A DNA stretch of 64,000 nt, taken from NCBI RefSeq assembly GCF_017591425.1, contig NW_024467083.1:14189001-14253000 (forward strand). Direction: 5' to 3'. This DNA is from Ochotona curzoniae. Taxonomy: Eukaryota > Chordata > Mammalia > Lagomorpha > Ochotonidae. This document shows positions 55,687 through 64,000 of this stretch, in pieces. The notes under the pieces are model-generated. The model was not told the origin of the DNA. It did no database searches and saw only the letters and a program-made list of their open reading frames with translations. The first letter of the stretch is position 1; the number at the start of each line of letters is the position of its first letter. A program made the translations under genes and the position numbers.

Positions 55687-56265
55687 ATGTTTTTAATTCA
55701 TATTCAAAACATTGAGACAATACTCCAAAGTGATGTTCTGCAGCAGGTAAATAATTCTGGGAACTGAGACTTCAATCACATTCATCTTGGGACTCAGGTA
55801 TCCATAGCAACGTACCATAAAGTTATTTTCCTGAAGCAGAAAGCAGTAGTGGGGCAATGAAATTTGTTGCACATCTGTGAGACTTGTTCGCTCTTTCTCG
55901 TAGATTACATCACTGGAGGTATGAAAGTAGTCATTGCCCTTGTCTATGTTCAACTTCTCATTTTCTTTGAACTTGTGTTCAGTTTTTGCTTTTTCACAGT
56001 GTTAACCAATTGCAATGCTCACTAGTCACACTCTTCCTCTTCTGAAATAAAAATCAAAATTTTATGTGGCTTCTTTATTATTTATGATAAAACACCTCAG
56101 AGATTCTTGTTGCTTTGAGGCCAGTGATGAGGATGTCAGCCCTTGCTGCTTATTCACTGAAACGGGGCAAAAGTGATATAGCCGTAGGTTGGCTGTGCTT
56201 TCATCATCTTCCTCTGCATGCTGACTCACTAGCTCTGTGCTCTTCTGCATGGTTTTATTAGTGAT
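55687..56265 (-). pseudogene. Unidentified minus-strand coding remnant (two frames)
   Basis: Two minus-strand frames lie end to end. The right one (56062-56250, 62 aa, MQKSTELVSQHAEEDD…) is acidic and Ser/Gln-rich. The left one (open back to ~56014, Met at 55953, stop near 55693) reads …NIDKGNDYFHTSSDVIYEKE… and …LPHYCFLLQENNFMVRCYGY…, with natural-looking composition unlike the AT-noise frames nearby. Between them, at about 56048-56065 on the minus strand, 'TTTTGATTTTTATTTCAG' looks like a splice acceptor. However, in the final frame a TAA occurs about 40 bp after that AG. I do not recognise the protein. Possibilities are a decayed last exon, a processed pseudogene without a visible poly-A, or chance. 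Confidence 0.3.
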
Positions 56266-56269
56266 ATCT

Positions 56270-56755
56270 CTGTGGAGTGATTATTTCCTATCTTATGGCT
56301 CTTGAAGTGTGCGTTAGCTTAAAATGAATCTCCTTGCAAGAAGCATGAATGCAACAGTGTGTCTACTTCACATCTTTCACAGAAGCATCCAAAAATCTTA
56401 CACGTTAATATTTTCATGTTCATTTTTATTCATGGAATCTTTATCTTTTATGAGTATAAAAGAGTATTTTAAATACAATTGGTATAAATTAATTTTAAAG
56501 TCACTTTATATATTTAATTTAAAAACAAAACATATGTATAATACTTTCAAATATGCATGGAATATTTAAAATAAAGCAATAAAGCAAAAGATGTGGTGAA
56601 AAAATATTTTTGTTTCACTTTTTCATTAACTTCCAAGATTTCAAACATGTGTTTTTTCTTTATTTTTGACAATCTTTACATAGCTAATTATTGCATAAAT
56701 GTTCAAGGGCTACAGGAAAGTAGGTAAGATTATTATTTCCACATTGTTTGTTTTT
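56270..56755. other. Repeat-poor AT-rich DNA
   Basis: Nothing recognised. Confidence 0.3.
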
Positions 56756-56759
56756 ACAT

Positions 56760-57090
56760 ATAGATCATTTTATGACACAGTTTCATAGGCTCTGGGATTC
56801 CCCCAGCCCCTCCCCAAACCCTTTTCCCATATTAAATTTCTCCATGTTGTTACGTAGTACAGTTCATCACCAATCATGTTTCCTTCATTGTAGGCATAGA
56901 CTTTGTGGAGAGTCCAGCTTCTAATTGTCCAGATAAATTCAACAGTTTCATTGGGAGACCATCCTTGATCTGAAAGTAGAGCTGGTAGAACATCATCCCC
57001 GCCAATGTGATGTTACTACACAACTTCAACAACAGGAAGAAACATTGAAATTAACAACATCATCAGCTGTTATATATGAGGATGTTGATG
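56760..57090 (-). mobile_element. L1 3' UTR, minus strand (3' segment of an inverted L1)
   Basis: 'TATGACACAGTTTCATAGGC', 'CCCCAGCCCCTCCCCAAACC', 'GGAGAGTCCAGCTTCTAATT', 'CAACAGTTTCATTGGGAGAC' and 'GTAGAGCTGGTAGAACATCA' match the 35150 copy in order and orientation. Confidence 0.7.
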
Positions 57091-57134
57091 CTGATCCTTC
57101 CACTGTTCTTGTGCCACTATGATTTAGGTTAAAC

Positions 57135-57340
57135 TCAAAAACATGTTAGCTTGGAAGAAAAAATGAAAAGTAAAAAGATTTATAGCAGCCGGTTGTGTAT
57201 ATACTAAAATTGAAATGTCAAGGAAGTAGTTACAGGATGTGGTTAAAAACTTGCATTTTCTAACATATTGTTCACCCAATACCATGTTAATTAACTTAAT
57301 GATGTTGTTAATTTCAAAGATGTTTTAATATGAGGTATAA
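57135..57340 (+). mobile_element. L1 3' UTR upstream segment, inverted (plus strand)
   Basis: 'ACTAAAATTGAAATGTCAAG', 'TTACAGGATGTGGTTAAAAA' and 'CAATACCATGTTAATTAACT' are the reverse complement of 35470-35570. So the part of the L1 upstream of the 56760-57090 segment lies beside it in opposite orientation. Confidence 0.7.
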
Positions 57341-57374
57341 CTTTTCATGAGGTATAATTTATGTATAATGCTGG

Positions 57375-57722
57375 TTATATTAGACTATGCCTTTGGCAAT
57401 GACAAAGCCTCTTGGACTAGGTGATTTATAAAATATCAGGAAAATGTCTCTTTTAGTTATGGAAACTTGAAAGTTCAATATTAAGATACCAGCACTTGTA
57501 GTTTCTGATTTGCCTTTGCTGGTCTGCTTCCTAAACTACACCTGCCTCATGTGTGGCATAACACTTCCTTCAACCTCTTTTGTAGCAGAACTAGTTCTGC
57601 TCATGATGTTAAAGCCTTCATGGCTTAGCTACTTCCCAAATCAGCACACCTCTTAACATTTAAACAATGGGGATTGACTTTTAACATGCATTTTGGAGGG
57701 GCAAATAATTTGAATCACACAT
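57375..57722 (-). mobile_element. MaLR-type LTR, minus strand
   Basis: 'GACTAGGTGATTTATAAAAT', 'CACACCTCTTAACATTTAAA', 'CAATGGGGATTGACTTTTAA' and 'GCATTTTGGAGGGGCAAATA' follow the reverse complement of a MST/MLT1-like LTR. No internal viral genes are attached. Confidence 0.6.
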
Positions 57723-57724
57723 TA

Positions 57725-58194
57725 CATATATAGGGAGATGTAGCTGACACAGCTAGATGAGTACAAAAATAGATATCTACCAAGATTTCTTCATTGAATA
57801 TATTTGTAATATGAAGGATTCAATAGAAATGTATAGAACAGTTTGAATGAGTCCAGTAGTCAGGGTCAGAAGAGTTACCAAAAGCAATTCCAGCATAGTA
57901 TGAAGACAGATGGCCATCAACAACTTCTTAGAGAGTTACTATAATTTACAGTCTGAGTTGAGCCATAAAGTTAAACCATTTTCCAGGTAATGAACTATGA
58001 GTTTCATGTCTTCTTCCTCTTATGTCCTGAATTTTGCAAGTCTGTTTCTCCTAAAAAACAAAAGGGACTAATGTGAACCACCAACCTACTTTGTAAAATG
58101 GAGCTACATAAAAATTACACAGTATGGAATTATCTGTCATTGTTAAGCAATCACCAATGTAAGCATTACTCGTATTTGAAAAAGAACACCAAAA
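57725..58194. other. No recognisable feature
   Basis: AT-rich, no element recognised. Confidence 0.3.
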
Positions 58195-58195
58195 T

Positions 58196-58400
58196 GATGG
58201 GGTCAGTAGTATGTTGTTGTGAATAAGGCTGCTGCCTCAATACCAGCATCCCATATAGGCCTGATTGAAGTCCTGATGTTCAATTTCCAACTCAGGTCCC
58301 TGCTAGTGATCTTAGGAAAGCAACTGAAGAACACCCAAATGCTCCTTGGAAGAACATACAATTTCATGTCTGTCCTTACTTCCTCAACGAATGATTTAGA
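58196..58400 (+). mobile_element. CSINE, old 5' two-thirds, plus strand
   Basis: Head 'GTATGTTGTTGTGAATAAGG', 'CAATACCAGCATCCCATATA', body 'GATCTTAGGAAAGCAACTGA'. The tail is lost. Confidence 0.7.
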
Positions 58401-58404
58401 GAAT

Positions 58405-58855
58405 CATTGATGTTGCTAAGTGAAGGATAATTGCTCAGTTTTCATTAAAAATAACATTATATTACAATTTCATGAGGCATGTGGATTTTTTCAGATTTTG
58501 TTTTTTATAGTTTGTTTTTTCATATTTGTTAATTATGAACAACACTTATATGAAAATTTCTATATTAAATATTTGATGTTCTTAGTTACTTTATGTTTAT
58601 CTAAGTTATGCTTTTCTGTTTTACACTTTACGTAAAGCAAATTTCTTTGAAGTGTTATCAGCTTTCTTTGAAGTGAAGGATGGTAAATGTGTGATGCTAT
58701 GTGAGCAGATCTCAGAATCAGCGACTTAAAATTTCTTTTGTAGTAGGTGATAGGTCATATTTTACCAAACTGTGCATTAATGCAACCAAAAATTAATAAT
58801 AAAATATTTGTTAGAGTGTTTATAACAGTCTGCATATCTGTCAGCAATGATTGAT
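58405..58855. other. No recognisable feature
   Basis: AT-rich. The 71-residue Phe-rich frame at 58420-58635 is low complexity. Confidence 0.3.
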
Positions 58856-58859
58856 AGCT

Positions 58860-59190
58860 TCATAAATACTAGGTATTGAATACCTTGTCACACGCAAAAC
58901 TCACATCAAAGAGTGATGACCATTGTGACAATTTTAGGAGGTGGGACATTTGAGAGCTGATTACATCAGGAGAGTTCCGACTTCATGGATAAGATTAATT
59001 CTGCTACAAAAGGGTCACATTGGCTACCTTTGACTCTTTGTGCTTTAACTTTCTGACATAGAATGTGGAAAGGACATTCTCTCTATCAGACGACACTTTA
59101 ATATTGGATTTCCTGACCTCCAGAACTATGAAACAATAACTTTCTGTTCATTATAAATTACTCAGTCTGCATTATTTTATTACATGGGCA
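58860..59190 (+). mobile_element. MaLR-type LTR, plus strand
   Basis: 'TTTAGGAGGTGGGACATTTG', 'GAGCTGATTACATCAGGAG', 'CCTGACCTCCAGAACTATGA', 'TTCATTATAAATTACTCAGT' and 'CTGCATTATTTTATTAC' follow the MST/MLT1-like LTR order, ending at the polyadenylation region. No gag, pol or env sequence is seen. Confidence 0.65.
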
Positions 59191-59194
59191 CAAA

Positions 59195-59578
59195 TGGATG
59201 AGAATCACAATCTTTCCAGTGACTTTTATTACCATTGTTTTAATTTTAGCCTGTGGCTAAGTAAATAATGATGTGTCACAATGAATCACCATAACTTTAA
59301 TGATAGTATCATTGGCCAAATTTTAATGTCAGTTACTTACATGGATCTCCCCTTTAGGAGTACTTCTCCAATGTTTATCTCTCTTTTCAATTTACTTTTG
59401 TTTTTGAATAGTTCTACATTATCTTTCATTACTATTTTTATAAATAACTCTAGTGGTTACCTCTGTTAAAATATTTTGGAATTTAGTATCTCAGATTTTC
59501 AATTTCAATGTTTTCATTTATTATTTTCTAAAAAAATATTGCTAATGTCACTCTGGTTTAATTTATGAAATACTTTTT
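59195..59578. other. No recognisable feature
   Basis: AT-rich text. One 62-aa frame (59281-59469) of no known family. Confidence 0.3.
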
Positions 59579-59581
59579 TGT

Positions 59582-60054
59582 GAGCCCAGCGTGGTAATCT
59601 AACTGCTGAAGTCCTTGTCTTGCACACTCCAGGAAATCATATAGGTGCTGGTTCCATTCTGGCAGCCTGTTTCCCAGCCAGCTCCCCGATTGTGGCCTGG
59701 GAAAGCAGTCAAGAGTGGCCCAAAGGCTTGGACCTTGCACCTGCATGGGACTCAGAGGAGGTTCCTGGCCAATGGCATGGGATATAGACGCTGGTTCTAA
59801 TCCCGGCAGCCCTGCTTCTCATCCAGCTCCTTGCTTGTGGCCTGGGAAAGCAGTCAAGGACCGGCCAAAACTTTGGGACCCTGCACCCGCGTGGGAGACC
59901 CAGAAGAGGCTCTTGGCTTCGGATTGGCTCAGCTCCAGCTGTTGCGGTCACCTGGGGAGTGAATCATTGGACTAAAGATCTTCCTCTCTGTCTCTCCTCT
60001 CTGTATCCGCCTTTGCAGTAAAAATAAAATAAATCTAAAAAAAAAAAAAAAACT
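59582..60054 (+). mobile_element. Partly duplicated (dimeric) CSINE, plus strand
   Basis: Unit 1 (59582-~59770) runs from the head 'GAGCCCAGCGTGGTAATCTA' to 'GGACTCAGAGGAGGTTCCTG'. Unit 2 (~59776-60054) re-enters upstream of the B box ('GACGCTGGTTCTAATCCCGG') and continues through a full body and tail. 'GTGGCCTGGGAAAGCAGTCA' occurs twice. Total ~473 bp, ~145 bp longer than a normal copy. Overlapping ORFs are read-through. Confidence 0.9.
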
Positions 60055-60057
60055 TTG

Positions 60058-60920
60058 CTTTTCATGTTTTCATTATTCAAAATTTCAATCTTACTAACTC
60101 CACAGGACTTTAGCAATAGTGAAATATATGAAATTCATTATAGGTAACATGAAATTCACTCCTGCAAAAGTGAGTCATTGCTTTATCACAAAACATTACA
60201 AATATTTGAAAGGCTCATATTATTTCATTCTATAAACGTATATAATTATATTTAAAATGTTATGAAGAAAGCAAAAGAAAAATAGTAAAATGGTTGATAA
60301 GTTAATATATTTGCTTATTGAATTTTGTACAAATGGGGTTGATGCATTTTTTGTTTTATTATTTGGAGGGTACATTTTTAAGGCATTGTTTAAAAAAATT
60401 GATTTCCTGACTGTCAAATTGTAGAAGCAACCTGTGGTCAATTTGTTGTTGCTTTCTAATATTACTGCACAGTTAATCATAACAAGTAAAGGAGATATGT
60501 GTGACTGAGAAGAAGCATAAAAATAGTTATTTTATGGATGAGTGAAATATGCTCCTTAAAACAGTGTATATGTCTCACATCATTCTTTCTCTAACTGCAA
60601 ATTCAACCTTCTAGTACAAAACCCATCATATGAAAATATATAGGTTGCAGTTCATCTCTTTTTCTCTGCACTTACATATAATATCAGCAGAAATCATTTG
60701 AAAATTTCTTGACAAAAGTTTGTATTCCACTTACTACATTTTATAAATTAGAATACATTCCCATTAAAATATACAATGAATGTCTTTTTAATTTCTACCG
60801 TTAGTCATATAAATGGAAAATCCAAATGCAAGACATATATTGGGGTTGGCATGTCACCACAACTTTAAACACCATTTCAAGATCCACAATCGAAATCAGA
60901 GAATCTTTGTCACGCTGCTT
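60058..60920. other. Repeat-poor AT-rich DNA
   Basis: Nothing recognised. Confidence 0.3.
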
Positions 60921-60924
60921 CTAT

Positions 60925-61150
60925 TAAGTATTCCTAAAGATATGTGTGGGGAGGCAGTGAAGGCTGACTAAATCGTCGCACCTCTTCCTCTCAAACGGGA
61001 GACTTGGATGCAATCCCTCGCTCCTGGTCTTGACTTGACCCAGACTCGGCTGTTGTGAATTTTTTTTAAAGAGTGAAACAGTATTTGAAAGATCTTTTTC
61101 TCTGTCTTTTCTATTCCTCACATTGCCTTTCAAGTACATAAACAGATAGA
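60925..61150 (+). mobile_element. CSINE, degraded, plus strand
   Basis: 'CAAACGGGAGACTTGGATGC', 'CGCTCCTGGTCTTGACTTGA', 'TTTTTCTCTGTCTTTTCTAT' and 'GCCTTTCAAGTACATAAACA'. The front is missing or was deleted. Confidence 0.7.
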
Positions 61151-61221
61151 TATGTAAGTAGATAAATGTATTAAAAAGAAAAAAATATATATATGTAACA
61201 TTTCTTTTAATCTCAATTATT

Positions 61222-61506
61222 TTTAGTATTTATTTATTTGAAAGTTGGAGTTTTCAAAAGAGAGAGATTTTCCATTCTCTCACTGACTCCAAGTATCAGC
61301 TGCAATGGCCAGGACTGGGCCAGGTTGAAGCCAGGAGCTTGACTCAAGTCCCCCGTGAAATGTGTGGGGGCTCAAGAAGTTGAGTCACCGTTAGCTGTTT
61401 TCAGGGAGCTCTATCTGAAGTGGAGCAGTCAGGATTCAAATCGGTTCCTATAAGGGATGCCAGCGTCAAGGACCACAGTTTCACCTGTTCCATCACAGCA
61501 CTGGAA
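61222..61506 (-). mobile_element. CSINE, old, minus strand
   Basis: 'TATTTATTTATTTGAAAGTT', 'GGTTGAAGCCAGGAGCTTGA', 'AAGTGGAGCAGTCAGGATTC', and head 'CTGTTCCATCACAGCACTGG'. Confidence 0.85.
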
Positions 61507-61904
61507 CTACATTTCTAAACAAACTTACACATTTTCTCCTACTTAACAGACAGACTTGTAACCCTGAATGAAATGTGTGAAGTCTGTAAACATCAAATCT
61601 AGTTTTATATATCTAGGTTGTAGTACTTACTATGAATCTTATTAAACTTAAGCTTTTTATTTAGATCATAAAATAATTAAAACTAGACTTGTAGAATACA
61701 AAATACTTATTTTGACTTCCTCTTTTTTCCACTTTTTAGAGTTTAATAAATACTAGTGTGATCATAAATATGTTTCAATGAGTCCAAAAAGTTTTGTGCA
61801 AAAAGAGTATTTCTATATTATGTATTTTATAATGCATTTCCATGTAAATTACAATGAGAAAAATATTACATATTAATGGGTATTGATTTTACCAGTTAAT
61901 GAAT

Positions 61905-61913
61905 AATATATAA

Positions 61914-61970
<57 letters not shown>

Positions 61971-61978
61971 ACTACATA
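61905..61978. repeat. (TA)n microsatellite
   Basis: Imperfect TATAAATA units then 57 bp of uninterrupted TA (61922-61978). Confidence 0.98.
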
Positions 61979-61979
61979 C

Positions 61980-62570
61980 TTATGAATGCATATCACTTTG
62001 TGGTAGGAATTAATCCTTAATGTGGGAACCAAGTACTGCATAAAAAAAGATATTTCAAAAATATGTTGAATTGTAAAAAAAAAATGGACTCTTATATTAG
62101 TCTTTAACTTCAGTGTATGTCTTGCTGTCTTAGTAGGAAAATTGAATGACTAAGCTTTCTCACCTGGTGAATGTCTTGCTCTTTTCCTTTGATGATGGGA
62201 TCCAAATGTTTAAAAATATTTCATTTCCTAAATAATAATCAATTTTAAGGAAAATATCAATATTTTCAGTGTTGAAATACTTCTAGTTAAATATATTATC
62301 TCATAAGATAAATGTGCTCTTTTTGCCACACAAAATTTTTTGACATATGGTAAGAATATTCCTAGCTAAAATGATTTATACTCGTACCAACTAATTGCTC
62401 TGTATGTTGGCTGACATATCTCAGTAAGTCAGTAGTTATGCAACTGCAAAATTCTAATGTCAGGTTTGAGTTCATATGATGTTTATATAAAATAACTGGA
62501 TTACATGTGTTTTAAAATAAGACCAGACATGTCATAAAGGTTGTTTACATAAACGCAATTGAAAGGTTCA
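61980..62570. other. No recognisable feature
   Basis: AT-rich, no element recognised. Confidence 0.3.
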
Positions 62571-62573
62571 TTA

Positions 62574-62778
62574 GGGGCTGGCCCCATGGTTTAGAGAGCT
62601 TATCCTCTGCTTGCAGTATACTGTATGGCCATTAGTTTTAGTCCCAGCCTTAAGATTGGCTCAGTTGTAGCTATTGTGACCATTTGGGGAGTGACTCTGA
62701 GGATGCAAACTTTCTTTACTACAGCTTCTCTCTGTAAATCTTTCTTCCAAAAAAATATAAATAAATATTTTTTAAGAG
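62574..62778 (+). mobile_element. Internally deleted CSINE, plus strand
   Basis: Head 'GGGGCTGGCCCCATGGTTTA', B-box region 'TTAGTTTTAGTCCCAGCC', then a direct jump to 'TAAGATTGGCTCAGTTGTAG' and the tail 'TCTTCCAAAAAAATATAAAT'. About 120-130 bp of body is missing. Confidence 0.85.
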
Positions 62779-62871
62779 AAAGGCACAATGTTTTATTTTT
62801 GAGAAGATATATTCTAATCTAAAAACAAATAACAGATAATTACAAATAATTTTGTTTTCCTATTTTCTTGT

Positions 62872-63186
62872 TTTTAAGATATACTTATTAATTTGCAAGT
62901 CAAAGTTACAGAGAGAGAATGAGAAGAAGAGAGCTATCTTCCACTGTTGTTTCACTCCACAGATTAGCACAACAGCCCAGGTTGTGCCATTTGGTAACAA
63001 GGAGCAAATAGCTTCACTCTGGTCTTCAAGTGAGTGGCAGAGATCCCAATGTCAGGGCTGTCTTCCATTGGTTTTCTCAAACCATTTACAGAAAGCATGA
63101 CCAAAAGCTGGTCAGCCAGGATACAAACTACTGATGCTATTAGAAGGCAATGTCCATATCTTTGACACTGCAAGGCTGATCCCAAG
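62872..63186 (-). mobile_element. CSINE, old, minus strand
   Basis: 'TTTTAAGATATACTTATTAA', 'GAGAGAGAATGAGAAGAAGA', 'GTCAGCCAGGATACAAACTA', and head 'TTGACACTGCAAGGCTGATC'. Confidence 0.85.
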
Positions 63187-63244
63187 TAAGTAAAATAATG
63201 CCAAAACTCTGAGCTTTAATTTCTCGCTTTTTGTTTTTTAGGCT

Positions 63245-63318
63245 ATATTTTTTTATGATTTATTTTATTTTTACTGCAAGACCAGATATATGAAGAGAAG
63301 GAGAGACAAAGATTGTTA
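63245..63318 (-). mobile_element. CSINE 3' tail fragment, minus strand
   Basis: 'ATGATTTATTTTATTTTTAC' and 'AGAGAAGGAGAGACAAAGAT' are the first ~70 bp of a minus-strand CSINE (its 3' end); the rest is missing. Confidence 0.7.
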
Positions 63319-63319
63319 T

Positions 63320-64000
63320 GGCTTTAAAATATCTTGGTTCTCCCAACTTGCGTTGATGGTTGACCTCTGAAATGTTTAAATTAAGACTTGATGGATAAGC
63401 ATGATACCTTGACCATTAATCATGGCAGCTAATAGGTAAGCTTCCTGTGATATGCTTTTGTTAGTGGGAACTTACCTCGGAAAGCAATATATGCAAGAGA
63501 TTGGTTATTTAAACTAATTACAGCCTAACTTCTCTGTGCTTTCCTGAGTCACTATGTAATAATTTTTCAACACTCTCTTTACCATGGCCAGGGCCCATCA
63601 GACATGAACTAATGGTTCTAACAAACCATGAGATGTAACACTCTAAATTTTTAAGGATGAATGTAGGAGATTGCCGCTGGATGTCTGCCTTTATACTGAA
63701 TGTGGAGGTAATAGGCGCATGGCACACTGTGACCTTGGCTAGCTGAAGCTCCAACAGGACCTGTTCCCTGGGGATGAAACAATAGTGATGGGCTGCACCC
63801 AGTCTCTCTTCTGTACTCCTTTAAGAGCTGTGCAAGGACGTCCTCTGTAAACAACTCTGGGAAGTCAAATGTTACATTCGTCCTGCTTTACAGCAAGTAA
63901 AGAGTTTGCCCAGAGATACAGCTTCCTGTGCTGCCTGACCTTTAATTTCATTGGAGGTCCCAGAGAGATAAGACATATCTGTTAGCCAGTCACAATGTTG
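63320..64000. other. Unique-looking stretch at window edge
   Basis: More balanced composition than the surroundings, with two short minus frames (63518-63854) of no known family. A MIR-like phrase ('GAGTTTGCCCAGAGATACAG') occurs at 63902-63921 but is too short to call. Confidence 0.3.

Noticed and set aside
57375..59190. A provirus bounded by the two LTR-like blocks
   Set aside because: The two LTRs are in opposite orientation and the interval contains no gag, pol or env-like frames, a CSINE and AT-rich DNA.
9085..60054. tRNA genes at the SINE heads
   Set aside because: A and B boxes are present, but the segments lack an acceptor stem, anticodon arm pairing and length typical of tRNA genes; they are SINE promoters.
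63885..63930. MIR element at the right edge
   Set aside because: Only one ~20-bp phrase resembles MIR; not enough to support a call.
1..64000. Microbial-type systems (CRISPR, toxin-antitoxin, phage, operons)
   Set aside because: No spaced direct repeats, ribosome-binding-site-led gene strings or coding density; the repeat content is mammalian throughout.

Overview
This window looks like AT-rich, gene-poor mammalian nuclear DNA. I found no convincing intact protein-coding gene, rRNA, tRNA or CRISPR array, and nothing resembling a bacterial or phage system. The open frames are short. Most lie inside SINE or LINE copies, and none has a credible gene structure. The best non-repeat frame is a two-part remnant on the minus strand at 55687-56265.

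The organism is inferred from its repeats. About fifty copies or fragments of one tRNA-headed SINE are scattered on both strands. The full copy is roughly 330 bp. It starts GGGCCCRGCGCGGT, carries a tRNA-like A box (TGGCNCAAGNGGTTAA) and B box (GGTTCTAATCC), has a body with 'GTGGCCTGGGAAAGCAGT', and ends in a pyrimidine tract plus '(AATAAA)n TCTTTAAAAA'. This is the lagomorph CSINE ('C repeat') family. The 'GAATCATCGGACGGAAGATC' and 'CCTTTCCAATAAAAATAAA' variants fit my memory of pika (Ochotona) better than rabbit. Lagomorph is a confident call; pika is likely but not proven.

Layout. 1-3 kb: an old CSINE, a minus-strand L1 3' UTR and a minus-strand L1M block. 3-6 kb: repeat-poor AT-rich DNA. 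6-11.5 kb: several CSINEs, a 29-bp head-only SINE insertion, opposed L1M ends, a long GAAA microsatellite between two CSINEs, and a piece of L1 ORF2. 12.4-13.5 kb: two old LTR-like blocks. 15.5-17.2 kb: a long minus-strand L1M interrupted by a polyadenylated retrocopy. 17-31 kb: mostly CSINEs with repeat-poor gaps, a second head-only SINE (24.2 kb) and an A-tailed retroposon (24.3-24.7 kb). 31.8-38.8 kb: L1 3' ends and CSINEs, including the best-preserved copy (36.3 kb). 40-43.5 kb: opposed L1M pieces around a 140-bp AT-rich palindrome. 44.8-54.1 kb: CSINEs, a CTTC microsatellite, L1 pieces and a CSINE nested in an L1 3' UTR. 54.1-55.2 kb and several other gaps are repeat-poor with TAAT-rich, conserved-noncoding-like texture. 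56.7-59.2 kb: an L1 3' end with a 5' inversion and an inverted pair of MaLR-type LTRs. 59.6-63.3 kb: a partly duplicated CSINE and others, plus a TA microsatellite.

Nothing here acts as an operon or pathway. The window is best read as a record of L1-driven retrotransposition in a gene desert or large intron. Repeat boundaries were read by eye and are good to roughly 10-30 bp unless a target-site duplication (TSD) fixes them.
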